From assembly GCA_016926805.1 (NCBI GenBank), contig JAFGNV010000049.1, positions 1 through 64,000 of the forward strand: a stretch of 64,000 nt of DNA, in the 5' to 3' direction. Of this stretch, positions 15,113-24,904 are shown piece after piece (position 1 is the first letter of the stretch; every line of letters starts with the position of its first letter). The notes under the pieces were generated by a model that saw only the letters and a list, made by a program, of their open reading frames with translations, ran no database searches and was not told the DNA's origin. The stretch is from Anaerolineae bacterium (GTDB taxonomy: Bacteria; Chloroflexota; Anaerolineae; 4572-78; J111). Made by a program: the position numbers and the translations under genes.

Positions 15113-18100
15113 TCAGAACACCGCTATTTCTGGATTATAGGCATAACTCTTTCTGTAAGGAGAGGGTAGCACAAATCCCTGCGGCTTATCGGCGGCTTCT
15201 TTTTCCTCCTCTTCCTCGTGAACGATGAAGACGCGAACAGGTTCGGTTTTGGTTTCGTTGCCTGCGGAATCGTAAGCCACAATGTGAATCTGATGTACCT
15301 CGGTATAGCCCAGGGTGGTGCTGATAATGGTCCAACCGTCGGAATAGACTTTTTGATAGCCAATGGGTTTTTCGGCCGGTTGGTTGGGCGGTAAAGCGGC
15401 CAGTTCAACCGGATCGGTGATGGGTTGGGTAACGGTGAACACGTGGGTTACGGTGAAAAACTCGCCGGTTTCCATTAGTGAGCCGTCCGGCTGGGTGATA
15501 ACCACACTTTGGGTAACGGGTTCCTCCCATTTTAATTTGGCATCGGTGAGCACCAGATTCCAGCGCAACGTGTACGGGTCTACCGTGCTCTCGCCGATTT
15601 TCTGGTTGTCCATAAAGTATTCAACCCGGTCCATCGAGAAGTTATCGAGGGCATCTACTTGAAAGTTGATCCATTCGTCATCTTCCAACACATAAACCCG
15701 CTCTGGTTCAGGGTTGATGAGTCCGACTTCCGGCGGGGTGTTATCAACCGTGACCTGCACCGCTTTACGTTCAACACTCTGGTCGCCTCTGACCACGGTT
15801 AGCTGGAGGGTATACAGTCCTTCTTCCTCGGCGGCGGTATCCCAAAATTCCAGAGGGCCACCCTCAACCGGGCTGCCGTGATCGCCGCCGAGTTGTCGCC
15901 ATTCAGCCGGGTTGAGGCCCGGACCATATTCCATGCGGTACAGTTGGAAACCGTCGATGTTGGCGTTGCCGCTAATAACCGTCCCCCCTTTTACATATTC
16001 ATACGGGCGCGGGTTGATGATGGCCACCGGCCCCAAATTGACCGCCGGGCCGGTGCTGTCGTCGTACTCGGTGGGCGGTTGGGGAATGTCGTTTTCCCGC
16101 ACCCAGTCATTGGCCACGGGTGGATAAATTTCATAAACGCGTTCTTCGATTAATTCAGGCGGGGTGTAGACCGTGGCCAGTTTTCCGTTTTCCTTGTTGA
16201 CCCGAAATACCTGATGCACATTGTCCTTTTGTTTGGGTTCGGTACCTTCTAGAAATATTTCGGTGACAACCCGGTCGGTGTGATCGCCGGGTAGGAGGCC
16301 GGACACGGCATCAACCTGCACATCCACCAGGCCGCGCGGGCGTTGCCAATATTCAATGGGTTTACCTTGATGGTAAAAAAGCATGACATCGTGCCAGATG
16401 GGCGCGGCCCCGGAAAGACCGGTTACGTCCTTCATTTCTTCGTTGTTGTTGTTGCCCACCCACACAGCGGTGGCCAGTTGGGGGGTAAAACCAACGGTCC
16501 AGTTGTCTCTGAAGTTGTTGGTGGTGCCGGTTTTGGCGGCAATGGGTCGATCTTCAAAATCTCGTTTCAGCACGCTGTTGGCCCCAAAGGCCGGAATACG
16601 GGCGTTGTTGTCGGACAGGATATCCACCATCAGGTAGGCCAGGGCCGGATCGACGACCTGTTCGGTGGCCGGTTCCTTGTATTCGTAAAGCACGTTGCCC
16701 GCTTTGTCTTCAACCCGCAGAATGGCTACGGGGTCCAGAGTGCGGTGACCGGGCCGACGGTCCACTTCGGGCACAGGCTGGCCGGCCATCACGCCCAGGT
16801 TGGCCAGGGTGCTGAAGGCGAAGGCCATGTCTATCGGCTTGACTTCACCGCCGCCCAGGGTCAGGGCCAGACCGTAGTAGTCGGCATTGAGGGTGGTAAT
16901 ACCCATGCGGTGGGCTGTGTTGATAACATTCTTGACCCCGGCTTTGTGTAACACCCACACGGCGGGGATATTGTAGCTGTTGGCCAGGGCATTACGCAGC
17001 CGTACCGGGCCGTGATATTTGCGGTCGTAATTTTCGGGCACGTAGGGCGGGTTGGGATCGTCGGGGAAGGATTGACGCACGTCCATCACCAGGCTGGCCG
17101 CGTTGTAGACGCCCTGGGAGAAGAGGGTCAGATAGTTAAAGGGTTTAAAAGATGAGCCAGGTTGGCGGCCCGGATCGGCGGCGCAGACGTTGACATTGCC
17201 GTCGTTTTCGCGGTCCCAATAATCCACGCTACCCACCATCGCCAGAATCTCGCCGGTTTTGGGCCGGATAGAAATCACGCAGGCATTGCTGGCGTTGTGG
17301 TCGTTTTCTTGCAGGTCTTTGACGTGCGCCGCCGCGATTTCCTGAGCTTTTTGGTTTAGCTCAAGATCAACCGAGGTGTAAACTTTTAAGCCGCCCCGGT
17401 AGACCTGATCCAGGTTGGCGATGTTGTATTTGCCTGGGGCGCGTTCCAACTCGTTGCGGATATACACGGAAAAGTGCGGGGCTACAATATCGAACCGCTC
17501 TTGGATCTCTTTAATGTGTATCTCTTCGCTAAAAATTTGATCAGCTTCGGCTTGGCTGAGCGCGCCTTCTTCGACCATCCGGTCCAGGGTGATTTTCTGG
17601 CGTTTTTTGGCGTCTTCGGGGCTGTCGATAGGATTGAGGTAGGGATACTGGGGCACGGGAGCCAGCATAGCGCACTCGGCTTTAGTGAGGGCGCTGGCGG
17701 GTTTGTCAAAATAAACGCGAGCCGCCGCATCAATACCGTAGGCCAGGTTAAAATAAGAGTTGGTGTTAAAATACCACTCCAAAATCTGGTCCTTTTCAAA
17801 GCGGCGCGTAATTTCGGTGGCCAGAATCATCTCTTTGAGTTTACGGGTGTAGGATAGTTGGGTACGTTCTTCTTTGTCGATCAAAATGTTCTTGATGAGC
17901 TGCTGGGTGATGGAACTGCCCCCTTGAATTCGCTGACCCTGGATGTTTTGCACAAAGGCACGGCCAATACCTTCAGGGTCGAAGCCAGGGTTGGTGTAAA
18001 AGGTTTTATCTTCCAGAATAACCGTGGCGTCGCGGCAAAATTCGGGAATTTCGCTGAGTTTCACGTAGTTGCGGTCGCCCCAGAGGGGATCAAAAATCTC

Positions 18101-18379
18101 GTAGAGTAGTACCTGGCCGGTGCGGTCGTAGATTTTGGTGGTTTCAAAATCTTCCTGTTCGGTTTCAATGGAGGTGGGGTCGGGGAGTTGTTGGGCAAAG
18201 CTATCATAAACTGCATAAGCTGCGCTGACACTGGCCAGCAGGTTGAACATGATGGCGGCCAAGACAATGGCCACGGCAACCAGGACCAGGCTGAGAAAAT
18301 AAATAAATATTTTGGGTTTTTGCTCTTGCACCCGTCGCCGCCGGCGGCGGGTAATCATCACTTTTCGACTGACTTGCAT
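15113..18379 (-). CDS. Class A penicillin-binding protein (PBP1A type)
   Basis: A bifunctional peptidoglycan glycosyltransferase/transpeptidase of 1088 residues from the ATG at 18379 (a TTG nine bases upstream is possible; GGAG lies close by). A basic cytoplasmic tail and one membrane helix (about 25-48) lead to a GT51 domain with catalytic Glu in ILEDKTFY (about 123) and GGSSITQQLIKN. The transpeptidase domain has SSFK (about 409-412), SYN (468-470) and KTGTT (616-620). After about residue 740 a long extracytoplasmic extension carries two Ig-like or fibronectin-like modules (VTVDNTPPEVGLINP marks one). It is much longer than the usual 650-850 residues. It stands alone, 168 bp downstream of hicB. 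Confidence 0.93.
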   Translation of the reverse strand: MQVSRKVMITRRRRRRVQEQKPKIFIYFLSLVLVAVAIVLAAIMFNLLASVSAAYAVYDSFAQQLPDPTSIETEQEDFETTKIYDRTGQVLLYEIFDPLWGDRNYVKLSEIPEFCRDATVILEDKTFYTNPGFDPEGIGRAFVQNIQGQRIQGGSSITQQLIKNILIDKEERTQLSYTRKLKEMILATEITRRFEKDQILEWYFNTNSYFNLAYGIDAAARVYFDKPASALTKAECAMLAPVPQYPYLNPIDSPEDAKKRQKITLDRMVEEGALSQAEADQIFSEEIHIKEIQERFDIVAPHFSVYIRNELERAPGKYNIANLDQVYRGGLKVYTSVDLELNQKAQEIAAAHVKDLQENDHNASNACVISIRPKTGEILAMVGSVDYWDRENDGNVNVCAADPGRQPGSSFKPFNYLTLFSQGVYNAASLVMDVRQSFPDDPNPPYVPENYDRKYHGPVRLRNALANSYNIPAVWVLHKAGVKNVINTAHRMGITTLNADYYGLALTLGGGEVKPIDMAFAFSTLANLGVMAGQPVPEVDRRPGHRTLDPVAILRVEDKAGNVLYEYKEPATEQVVDPALAYLMVDILSDNNARIPAFGANSVLKRDFEDRPIAAKTGTTNNFRDNWTVGFTPQLATAVWVGNNNNEEMKDVTGLSGAAPIWHDVMLFYHQGKPIEYWQRPRGLVDVQVDAVSGLLPGDHTDRVVTEIFLEGTEPKQKDNVHQVFRVNKENGKLATVYTPPELIEERVYEIYPPVANDWVRENDIPQPPTEYDDSTGPAVNLGPVAIINPRPYEYVKGGTVISGNANIDGFQLYRMEYGPGLNPAEWRQLGGDHGSPVEGGPLEFWDTAAEEEGLYTLQLTVVRGDQSVERKAVQVTVDNTPPEVGLINPEPERVYVLEDDEWINFQVDALDNFSMDRVEYFMDNQKIGESTVDPYTLRWNLVLTDAKLKWEEPVTQSVVITQPDGSLMETGEFFTVTHVFTVTQPITDPVELAALPPNQPAEKPIGYQKVYSDGWTIISTTLGYTEVHQIHIVAYDSAGNETKTEPVRVFIVHEEEEEKEAADKPQGFVLPSPYRKSYAYNPEIAVF

Positions 18380-18719
18380 AGGCTCCAATTTCGCTTTCAG
18401 GCTGTTAACGAACCTGATAATTTTATCACAACTGGCTAAAAAATGGCTGAATTTTAAGCGTCAGAAATCCAACGGCCAACTGACGAAGTAACAGCAATTC
18501 TTGTTATCCGGCCCTGTAGCTGGTTATGGTCAGGGCGTCATGGTAGCAGAAAGGAAACGGTTGGGCAAGTTGAAAAATCTTTTGCAATAGAGATGGTAGC
18601 GTTCACATTTGGGTAAAATAAGCTGATTGGATATACTTAAAATGTATCCGGGTGGACTTTGGGTATATTTACATCATTTGTTTGATGTGGTAGAATAGTG
18701 AACGTCAAAAGAGAGTGAT
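18380..18719. other. Divergent intergenic region between the PBP gene and the response regulator
   Basis: About 340 bp without a supported gene. It contains the candidate promoter of the response regulator at its right end. No strong minus-strand promoter for the PBP gene was obvious by eye, and no repeat or RNA gene was seen. Confidence 0.6.
18668..18696 (+). promoter_or_regulatory. Candidate promoter of the response regulator
   Basis: TTTACA (18668-18673), 17 nt, TAGAAT (18691-18696), 24 bp before the start codon. The spacer contains CATTTGTTTGATG, a short imperfect palindrome that could bind a regulator. Confidence 0.65.
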
Positions 18720-19184
18720 ATGTCAAAGTTTAGAATCCTTTGCATTGAAGATAACCCCGATACTCAACGGATGCTCACCTTTATTCTGGCCCGGGCCGGT
18801 TACGATGTGATTACGGCTGATGACGGGCCACAGGGCATCCAAAAGGCCCGGGCCTGGCGTCCGGCGCTGGTTTTGGTCGATATGATGATGCCCAAAATGA
18901 GTGGCGCTGACACTATTCGAGAGTTGCGCAAGATTGAGTCGATCAGGGATATTCCCATTTTGGTATTGTCGGCCTATAAGGAACAGGCGCTGATTGATGA
19001 AGCCCTTGAGGCCGGGGCGGATGATTATTTGATCAAGACTGTTTTGCCCAATGATTTGACCGATATTATTGACCGTTGTTTGGAAATAGGCTCAGCCGTG
19101 TTGACCAAAAATGTTTCCGGAATTCGGAAGCTGGTTGATAATCCGGTTGAAGATAGAGACGACGAAGATGAAGCGGAAGAGTGA
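18720..19184 (+). CDS. Single-domain response regulator
   Basis: A 154-residue receiver domain with no output domain. The acidic pocket (Glu10, Asp11), phosphoacceptor Asp54 (LVLVDMMMPKM), Ser in ILVLSAYKEQ and Lys in LIKT are all present. An acidic tail (DRDDEDEAEE) follows the fold. No histidine kinase is adjacent; the nearest is at 34754. It may act as a phosphotransfer or protein-interaction switch. It ends in its own terminator. Confidence 0.92.
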   Translation: MSKFRILCIEDNPDTQRMLTFILARAGYDVITADDGPQGIQKARAWRPALVLVDMMMPKMSGADTIRELRKIESIRDIPILVLSAYKEQALIDEALEAGADDYLIKTVLPNDLTDIIDRCLEIGSAVLTKNVSGIRKLVDNPVEDRDDEDEAEE

Positions 19185-19202
19185 TTGTACCTTTTGCGTT
19201 AT

Positions 19203-19238
19203 AAAGCGGAGTTGAGTTTTTTTCGGCTCCGCTTTTTT
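19203..19238 (+). terminator. Intrinsic terminator after the response regulator
   Basis: AAGCGGAG pairs with CTCCGCTT, followed by a T-run, 18 bp past the stop codon. The loop is about 15 nt and itself T-rich. Confidence 0.85.
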
Positions 19239-19398
19239 GATGCCGTTACCCCCTGAATTTGCCTGACTCCTGGCATCGGGGTAAACTTTGAGCTTTGAGA
19301 AGGGGCGAATCCCGGGCAGGCTCAAGGTAGCCTCCTTGTGATCGTCCTGGATAAATATAAAACCGATTGAATGCAACTACAACTAGAGAGGCACGGCG

Positions 19399-20118
19399 AT
19401 GCATCTTAAAAGCGTTACCCTTCTCCCGGAAAAATATCCCACTACCCAGAATTATCCCTTTAATCAGCCCATTTTTCATCACACTAAAAGCATCAGGTTT
19501 AACGCCCCGGTAGTCTGTTTTGTGGGTGAGAACGGCACCGGAAAATCAACCCTGTTAGAGGCGATCACCCACAAGTGTGGGATTCACATCTGGCGCGGCG
19601 TCGAGCGGGCCAGGTTTGAGGTTAACGTTTACGAAGAACAACTCTATCGTTGTATTGCGGTGGAATGGGCCAATGGCCAGGTACCCGGCTCGTTTTTTGG
19701 GTCCGACACGTTCAACTATTTCACCCAAAGTCTGGATGAGTGGGCCAGGGCGGATCCGGCGATGCTACAATATTTTGGCGGAAAATCATTGATGACCCAA
19801 TCTCACGGCCAGTCGCTGATGTCTTATTTCCGGTCACGCTATCAGCGGAAAGGGTTGTATCTGTTGGACGAGCCGGAAACAGCCCTCTCGCCCCAGAGCC
19901 AGGTGGGACTAGTAAAACTATTGCAGGAGATGAGTCAGGCGGGGCACGCCCAGTTCATTATTGCCACCCACTCCCCCATTTTGCTGGCCTGTCCCGGCGC
20001 ACAGATTTTTAGCTTCGATAGCATCCCGGTCAGGCAGATTACTTATGAGGAGTCGAGCCATTACCGGCTGTACAAGGCGTTTATGACCAACCCGCGCCAG
20101 TATTTAGCCGATAATTAG
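19399..20118 (+). CDS. ABC-type/AAA ATPase, Old-type single-domain
   Basis: A 239-residue soluble ATPase. Walker A is GENGTGKST (43-51). Walker B is GLYLLDEPETALSPQSQ (about 153-169), followed by an H-loop (IIATHSPILLACPG). It resembles the family of stand-alone predicted ATPases with the Rad50/SMC-like head fold (DUF2813/AAA_21-like), which often work in DNA or stress functions. AGAGG lies before the ATG. No membrane or nuclease partner is adjacent. Its stop overlaps the convergent gene's stop by 4 bp. The real role is unknown. Confidence 0.82.
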   Translation: MHLKSVTLLPEKYPTTQNYPFNQPIFHHTKSIRFNAPVVCFVGENGTGKSTLLEAITHKCGIHIWRGVERARFEVNVYEEQLYRCIAVEWANGQVPGSFFGSDTFNYFTQSLDEWARADPAMLQYFGGKSLMTQSHGQSLMSYFRSRYQRKGLYLLDEPETALSPQSQVGLVKLLQEMSQAGHAQFIIATHSPILLACPGAQIFSFDSIPVRQITYEESSHYRLYKAFMTNPRQYLADN

Positions 20119-22838
20119 CGTTTCAATTCCCCCACCATCAACCTGCCCCCTGCGTCAATCTCGAGGGTTGAGGTGTCTACCGGAAAGTGTTCGCCTGTTT
20201 CCGGCAGCCACAATCCCAGCCGGATGGTGAGCGACTCTTCAGCCGCAAGGGCTGTCTCCGGCACCGGCACGATGTCCAGGTGAACCAGCCGGGGAGTCCA
20301 GGTGGTGGTTGGCCCTTCGCTGCGGACATCCCAGGCCCAGAGTTGGTGATCGGCCTGGGCGATGATGTTGCCGTCAGTATCGACTAGATGGACGAAGAGG
20401 GTGTAATTTTTATCGACGGACCGGGTCAAACGCCAAGCAGTGACAAGACCAGGTGTTTCCCCAAGGGTTGACGGTTCCCCCGGAAAAACGGGGGCCAGGT
20501 CAATAAAGTAGCCTTCAAATTCAACGGTGTCCCGGTCAAAACTGGCCTGGCCGGGCTGGTAAAGCGGCGGTTTTACCTGGTAAATCTCAAAATCACCCTG
20601 TTGATACACCTGTTGGAAATACAGCGAATGTTCGTATTTTTCAGGATGCCGTATGGTTTCGCGTTCGGCCGGACCGACAAAAATGTAGTCTGCCCCCAGA
20701 TTGCGGAACATCTGATAACTCCACACCGGCAGGCCATTGTCGAACGCCTGCTGGCTCAGTTCAAGTGCCAGAGCCAGACTGGGCAAATCCCGGTGAAAGA
20801 CAACCGCCTCGCCCGTGGAAAAACCCACCGGACGGTTCCCCAGTGAAAGTTGGAAGCGAGAGGCATCGCGGTGCAGGCGATGTTGGACCACCGGGAAGGG
20901 TTTGTCCTGGGGATAGGTGACTTCGGGCAGCGCACGCAGAGTTTGGACAACATCCGGCGCGAGTTTGGGTTGGTCGAAATATTTGGTCAGGCCCATCGAG
21001 ATAAACTCCCAGCCCGCGTAAGCAACTCCCCCCGCAATCAGCAAGCCCACAATCCCCATCAATAGAGTTCGTCCCCAACGGGGCAGCGGCAAAGTGGGCA
21101 ATCGCACCATAAAGTATCCGGCAAAAAGGGCCAGCACCAACTGGCCCGGCATAATCGCTCGCAGGCCCAAATCGTTGTTCAGCATCAGCCCCAGTTCGGC
21201 CCAACCGCGGCCTGAGGCAAACAGACTGACCGTGAGGACGCCGGTTATCAGGAGAAGGGTCCAGAAGGGAAGGAGCGAGAAGGGAGGCGGGAGGGGGGAT
21301 GAAGGAGGGGGGCGGAAGGCGGGCGGCTGGCATTCGGGGGAGGTTGGGTGTTGGTTCCGGTTTAGTTGGCTGCGCCAAAAAAGAAGCAGGCCGGTTGTTC
21401 CGGCAACCAGCAGCGCCCCCATCTCCAGAACAAAATGAAGAGGCAGGTCGAGCAGTCTGGCCCAAATGGTGGGGCCAAAGCTGGCTTGAAAAGGTCGCAG
21501 AATGGACCAACTATCGAGTTTGGGAATCTCAAAGACAAGGCCCGACTTCGGCGCTTGCGGGCCAATCAAACAAAGCAAAAACGGGGCGGCCACCGCGGTA
21601 AAGATCAAGGCAATAATTACATAACCTAAAAAGAGGGTTCGGGTGGCGGCCAAGCCTTGAACGCGGGCCGTCATCCCAATTTGCAGCAACGCAAAAAGAA
21701 ACAGACAACCCAGGGTTACCACCGCAATCCAGGTACTGTGCCCCACCAGGGCAAACAGCAGGAGGGGCAACATCATCAGTAATTTACGCCGGTTTTTGAG
21801 GGTAAGGTAAAGATAGCAGCCCAGGCAAAGAATGGTCAAGCCGGTCAGATGTTGGGGCACCCAGATATGATGGGCAAAAAATGTGTTCAGCCGCAACGAT
21901 AGGGCCGACACCCAGTTGTCGATGTGTTCGCGGGGTAAAAAGACGCCAATGGTCAGCGGGTCGGTGGGGAAATGCTCGCGATATTTTTGGATGGTCCGGT
22001 GCAGGGTTGGAATAACGTCCAGACCCCCAATGACCGTGGCAAAAGCCAACGACCATACGGCTGCTTTTTGGTTGCGCAGGGTGGCCTGGGCCAGCAGCAA
22101 AAAAACGCCGCTAAAGATCAGAGAGGCCAGCACAATGACGGTCACAAAAGTGAGTTGCAACGCCGGTTGGCCGTTTTGCAGCAGATCGAGCGTGGCGCCG
22201 TTAAGATGAAGGAAGTAATAGTAGACCAGTTTTTCTTGGGGAAACATGCCGTAGAAAAACATACTGGTGGGCGGGATACCGGTGTAACGCAGGGCAAAGG
22301 CCACGCCATAATGTTTCTGCCAGTCCTCCATCTGAACCGGATAATAACCTTGCGCGGTTTCCAGTTCAAAATAAGCTAAAAAGACGCCCAGGGCGGTCAC
22401 ACCAATCAGCAGGGCGACCAGCAGCCAATTGCGGCGAGAGCTATCGGCAGGCTCGTCTGATGTGTCTGACTCGTTGCCGTTGTTTGTTATGTAGGAGTCA
22501 TTTCGACTCACCCAGGCAGCCAGGGCGATGGCGTAAACAGAGAAGACAACCAACAGCGGCCAGCGGCTAAAACCAAACAGCAGACTGCTCCAGTAAATCA
22601 AAATGGGCGAGGTGACCATACCCAGGGCTATGCTCAAAACAACCGCTCTGAAATCCCATTGTTGCCGGAATAAGTCCAACCAGTGCAGCAACTGGACGCC
22701 GGGTAGTACCATTGTAAGCGCCAGGCCACCGACAATCGCCAGAGGCGCGATGGGCACAAAGGTCAATATAACAGCCGCAATCGTAAGGGCAACAGTTTTG
22801 CGGAACCAGGGCGATGATAAAACAGATGATTTGGGCAT
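20115..22838 (-). CDS. Large polytopic membrane protein, GT-C-like
   Basis: A 907-residue protein from MPKSSVLSSPW. The track's start at 22958 would overlap the promoter of the divergent gene, so it is rejected. About 12-14 membrane helices fill residues 15-640. After a loop with VQMEDWQKHYGVAFALRYTG and EKLVYYYFLHLNG come further helices, then an extracytoplasmic C-terminal part. That part contains GADYIFVGPAE and a beta-rich tail (FVHLVDTDGNIIAQAD), a combination seen in Chloroflexi GT-C or YfhO-like membrane proteins. It probably takes part in surface glycan assembly or transfer. The specific family was not recognised. Confidence 0.7.
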   Translation of the reverse strand: MPKSSVLSSPWFRKTVALTIAAVILTFVPIAPLAIVGGLALTMVLPGVQLLHWLDLFRQQWDFRAVVLSIALGMVTSPILIYWSSLLFGFSRWPLLVVFSVYAIALAAWVSRNDSYITNNGNESDTSDEPADSSRRNWLLVALLIGVTALGVFLAYFELETAQGYYPVQMEDWQKHYGVAFALRYTGIPPTSMFFYGMFPQEKLVYYYFLHLNGATLDLLQNGQPALQLTFVTVIVLASLIFSGVFLLLAQATLRNQKAAVWSLAFATVIGGLDVIPTLHRTIQKYREHFPTDPLTIGVFLPREHIDNWVSALSLRLNTFFAHHIWVPQHLTGLTILCLGCYLYLTLKNRRKLLMMLPLLLFALVGHSTWIAVVTLGCLFLFALLQIGMTARVQGLAATRTLFLGYVIIALIFTAVAAPFLLCLIGPQAPKSGLVFEIPKLDSWSILRPFQASFGPTIWARLLDLPLHFVLEMGALLVAGTTGLLLFWRSQLNRNQHPTSPECQPPAFRPPPSSPLPPPFSLLPFWTLLLITGVLTVSLFASGRGWAELGLMLNNDLGLRAIMPGQLVLALFAGYFMVRLPTLPLPRWGRTLLMGIVGLLIAGGVAYAGWEFISMGLTKYFDQPKLAPDVVQTLRALPEVTYPQDKPFPVVQHRLHRDASRFQLSLGNRPVGFSTGEAVVFHRDLPSLALALELSQQAFDNGLPVWSYQMFRNLGADYIFVGPAERETIRHPEKYEHSLYFQQVYQQGDFEIYQVKPPLYQPGQASFDRDTVEFEGYFIDLAPVFPGEPSTLGETPGLVTAWRLTRSVDKNYTLFVHLVDTDGNIIAQADHQLWAWDVRSEGPTTTWTPRLVHLDIVPVPETALAAEESLTIRLGLWLPETGEHFPVDTSTLEIDAGGRLMVGELKR

Positions 22839-22948
22839 AGAGCAATCAGTTTTCAAAGTTTTGCCGGAAGGACCGATTGGCAAAAGAGGTACTATGATAG
22901 TGAAAAGGGGGGAAGTTGGCAAAATAGGTCGGCCTGGGATCGGTTTAT

Positions 22949-22978
22949 TTGCTTCCAATCCCTTCTCTCAAGTATACT
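22949..22978 (+). promoter_or_regulatory. Promoter of the first GT-C paralogue
   Basis: TTGCTT (22949-22954), 18 nt, TATACT (22973-22978). The same arrangement, with CTCAAGTATACTAC identical, stands before the second paralogue (24821-24850), which supports a duplicated functional promoter. Confidence 0.65.
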
Positions 22979-23005
22979 ACTTTCCGAATTTTCCAGGTTG
23001 AAAAG

Positions 23006-24766
23006 ATGGCATCATTTCAATCCAAGCAAAAAATTCTGCCGTTTTTAGTTATATTCATTCTCACCGCCTATCAACTTGTCCGCATCATCGCCTTTATCAA
23101 TGTATATGGTGGTATTGAACACGACGGCGGCTGGATGCTGTCTATCTCTCGTTCCCTGGCCGAACAGGGGACGTATACCACTATGGTCAGCACCATTGTT
23201 GACCCCACGGTGTCGGGCGCGATTAACGTTGATCAAAAATTTGATATTCAAGCCGCCGATGGACGGATCTGGTTTTTTACCGGCAATGGCGTTGGCCCGG
23301 CTAGCATTATCCCCGATGCGATTGTTCTAAGAATTTTTGGCGCTGGATTTTGGGCGCTGCGGGCCGGCCCGCTGATTTTTTACACCCTATTCTTGCTGCT
23401 GGTGGCCTATATTTTGTATCGCCTGGCTAGATTAGAGGCCGTGGTATTATTTCACACTTTTCTCTTTTTTTATCCCCACATTTCTATATTTCTTGGTTAT
23501 GAAGCGATGGGTGAAGTACCCGGTATGTTCTATATTTTGGCGGCGTATTTAGTTTTTGCTGTCATGCTCAAAAAACCAACGCGACGCTGGTGGCATTTTT
23601 TACTTGTCGGCCTGGTGGTGGGATTGGCGCTCAATGCCAAAATGATTACGTTGTGGTCGTTAAGCGGAATTTTTGTTTGGGGCGGCATCTTGTGGTTGAT
23701 GGGTGGAAGGCGGTGGCGGCAGTCGGTGATGGAGGAGCAACCATCGGCCAGGTTACGTTTTAGAGATGTGGCAGCTTTAGGTGGGGGTACCATCCTGCTC
23801 CCGGTTTTATGGGAGATGGTTCATCTCATTATTTTGACTTACTTAACCAACTTCGATCTGTATCTGCAACACGCCCAACAACGATTGACATTTATTTTAG
23901 ATGATGGTAGTGGGGTGGGGTTGCAGATTCATTCCGGCCCAGAGTTTTTCTGGGACAAATTTTTTCTATTGGTGGAGGTTGCCCATCCCCAGCGATGGGT
24001 GACGGGAGTCATTTTTGCCTTTATCTTTTTAGGGGGCTTGGCTTTGATCTGGCTGTGGCGAAGCCGGGGGCAGAAACAAAATTTATTGGCTCCAATGTGG
24101 TTTGGCTGGCTGGCCAATACTATCTGGTTTGTCGGCCTGGCCAAAACCGGCTGGGCGCGTCATTTTTGGTTTGGGTTGGTGTTGGGGGTCATGTTATTGT
24201 GTGTTATCGCGGTCACCCTGCCGCGAATTAGGATTGTAGGATCAAGGCGAGATCATAGATCAGTGTCCCGCAATTTTCTACAGACGATATCACTGGCAGC
24301 GGGTGTTATGCTGTTGGCTTTAATCGCCTGGGGTTTTGTGAGTCAGCCGTATGTATGGGGCTTTTATGTGCCGGATGAGATTGTGACCTATTGGCGTGAA
24401 AAGCGCGTCAACCACAAATATGCGCCCATACCGTGGATCGTTATTCCCCGGAATGCTCAAGCCGAGGCAGTGAACTACATTCAGCAAATGCCAGCCGAAG
24501 CGAATGTATATTACCCGGAAGGATACAAGGTGGCTGAAATTCCTGCCCAGACCGGACGATTACATTTTCCAATTGGCCGCCGAAATCTTCAAACCCCACA
24601 TCCGAAGGATGTGATCATCTTTTCTCCATCGGCCATTTCCCCCTGGCGTAAAGACACGGTTATGAGGCAAAACGTACTTCGGCTTATTGAGCAGGTATGT
24701 CCCGAGCCGGTTGTGAAAAACGATTTCTATATCGTCTGTTCCGTTGATATACTTCGGTTACCGTAA
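23006..24766 (+). CDS. GT-C/GT39-like polytopic membrane glycosyltransferase, paralogue 1
   Basis: A 586-residue membrane protein from MASFQSKQKI (the track start lies in the promoter). The first helix is followed by a conserved loop, YGGIEHDGGWMLSISRSLAE, whose acidic residues sit where GT-C enzymes place the catalytic Asp/Glu. About 11-12 helices follow. The C-terminal part (VNYIQQMPAEANVYYPEG, then AEIPAQTGR) is a small extracytoplasmic domain shared by all four tandem copies. It probably uses a polyprenyl-phosphate sugar to decorate surface glycans or proteins. The substrate is unknown. Confidence 0.78.
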   Translation: MASFQSKQKILPFLVIFILTAYQLVRIIAFINVYGGIEHDGGWMLSISRSLAEQGTYTTMVSTIVDPTVSGAINVDQKFDIQAADGRIWFFTGNGVGPASIIPDAIVLRIFGAGFWALRAGPLIFYTLFLLLVAYILYRLARLEAVVLFHTFLFFYPHISIFLGYEAMGEVPGMFYILAAYLVFAVMLKKPTRRWWHFLLVGLVVGLALNAKMITLWSLSGIFVWGGILWLMGGRRWRQSVMEEQPSARLRFRDVAALGGGTILLPVLWEMVHLIILTYLTNFDLYLQHAQQRLTFILDDGSGVGLQIHSGPEFFWDKFFLLVEVAHPQRWVTGVIFAFIFLGGLALIWLWRSRGQKQNLLAPMWFGWLANTIWFVGLAKTGWARHFWFGLVLGVMLLCVIAVTLPRIRIVGSRRDHRSVSRNFLQTISLAAGVMLLALIAWGFVSQPYVWGFYVPDEIVTYWREKRVNHKYAPIPWIVIPRNAQAEAVNYIQQMPAEANVYYPEGYKVAEIPAQTGRLHFPIGRRNLQTPHPKDVIIFSPSAISPWRKDTVMRQNVLRLIEQVCPEPVVKNDFYIVCSVDILRLP

Positions 24767-24820
24767 CTTGCCTCAGGGAAAAAACAATCTCTACACTCAG
24801 GGCCATGCCGTACTATCTAT

Positions 24821-24850
24821 TTGCTCACAATCCTACCGCTCAAGTATACT
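24821..24850 (+). promoter_or_regulatory. Promoter of the second GT-C paralogue
   Basis: TTGCTC (24821-24826), 18 nt, TATACT (24845-24850). It aligns with the promoter of paralogue 1 over about 36 bp. Transcripts would start near 24857, some 48 nt before the TTG start. Confidence 0.65.
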
Positions 24851-24904
24851 ACCGGTCTGTCTTAGATTGAAGCTGCCCCATTCAATAGGTTTGGGTATAA
24901 TAGA

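Noticed and set aside
22839-22958. N-terminal extension of the 907-residue membrane protein
   Set aside because: It would overlap the promoter of the divergent GT-C gene and adds a Pro-rich stretch before the first helix.
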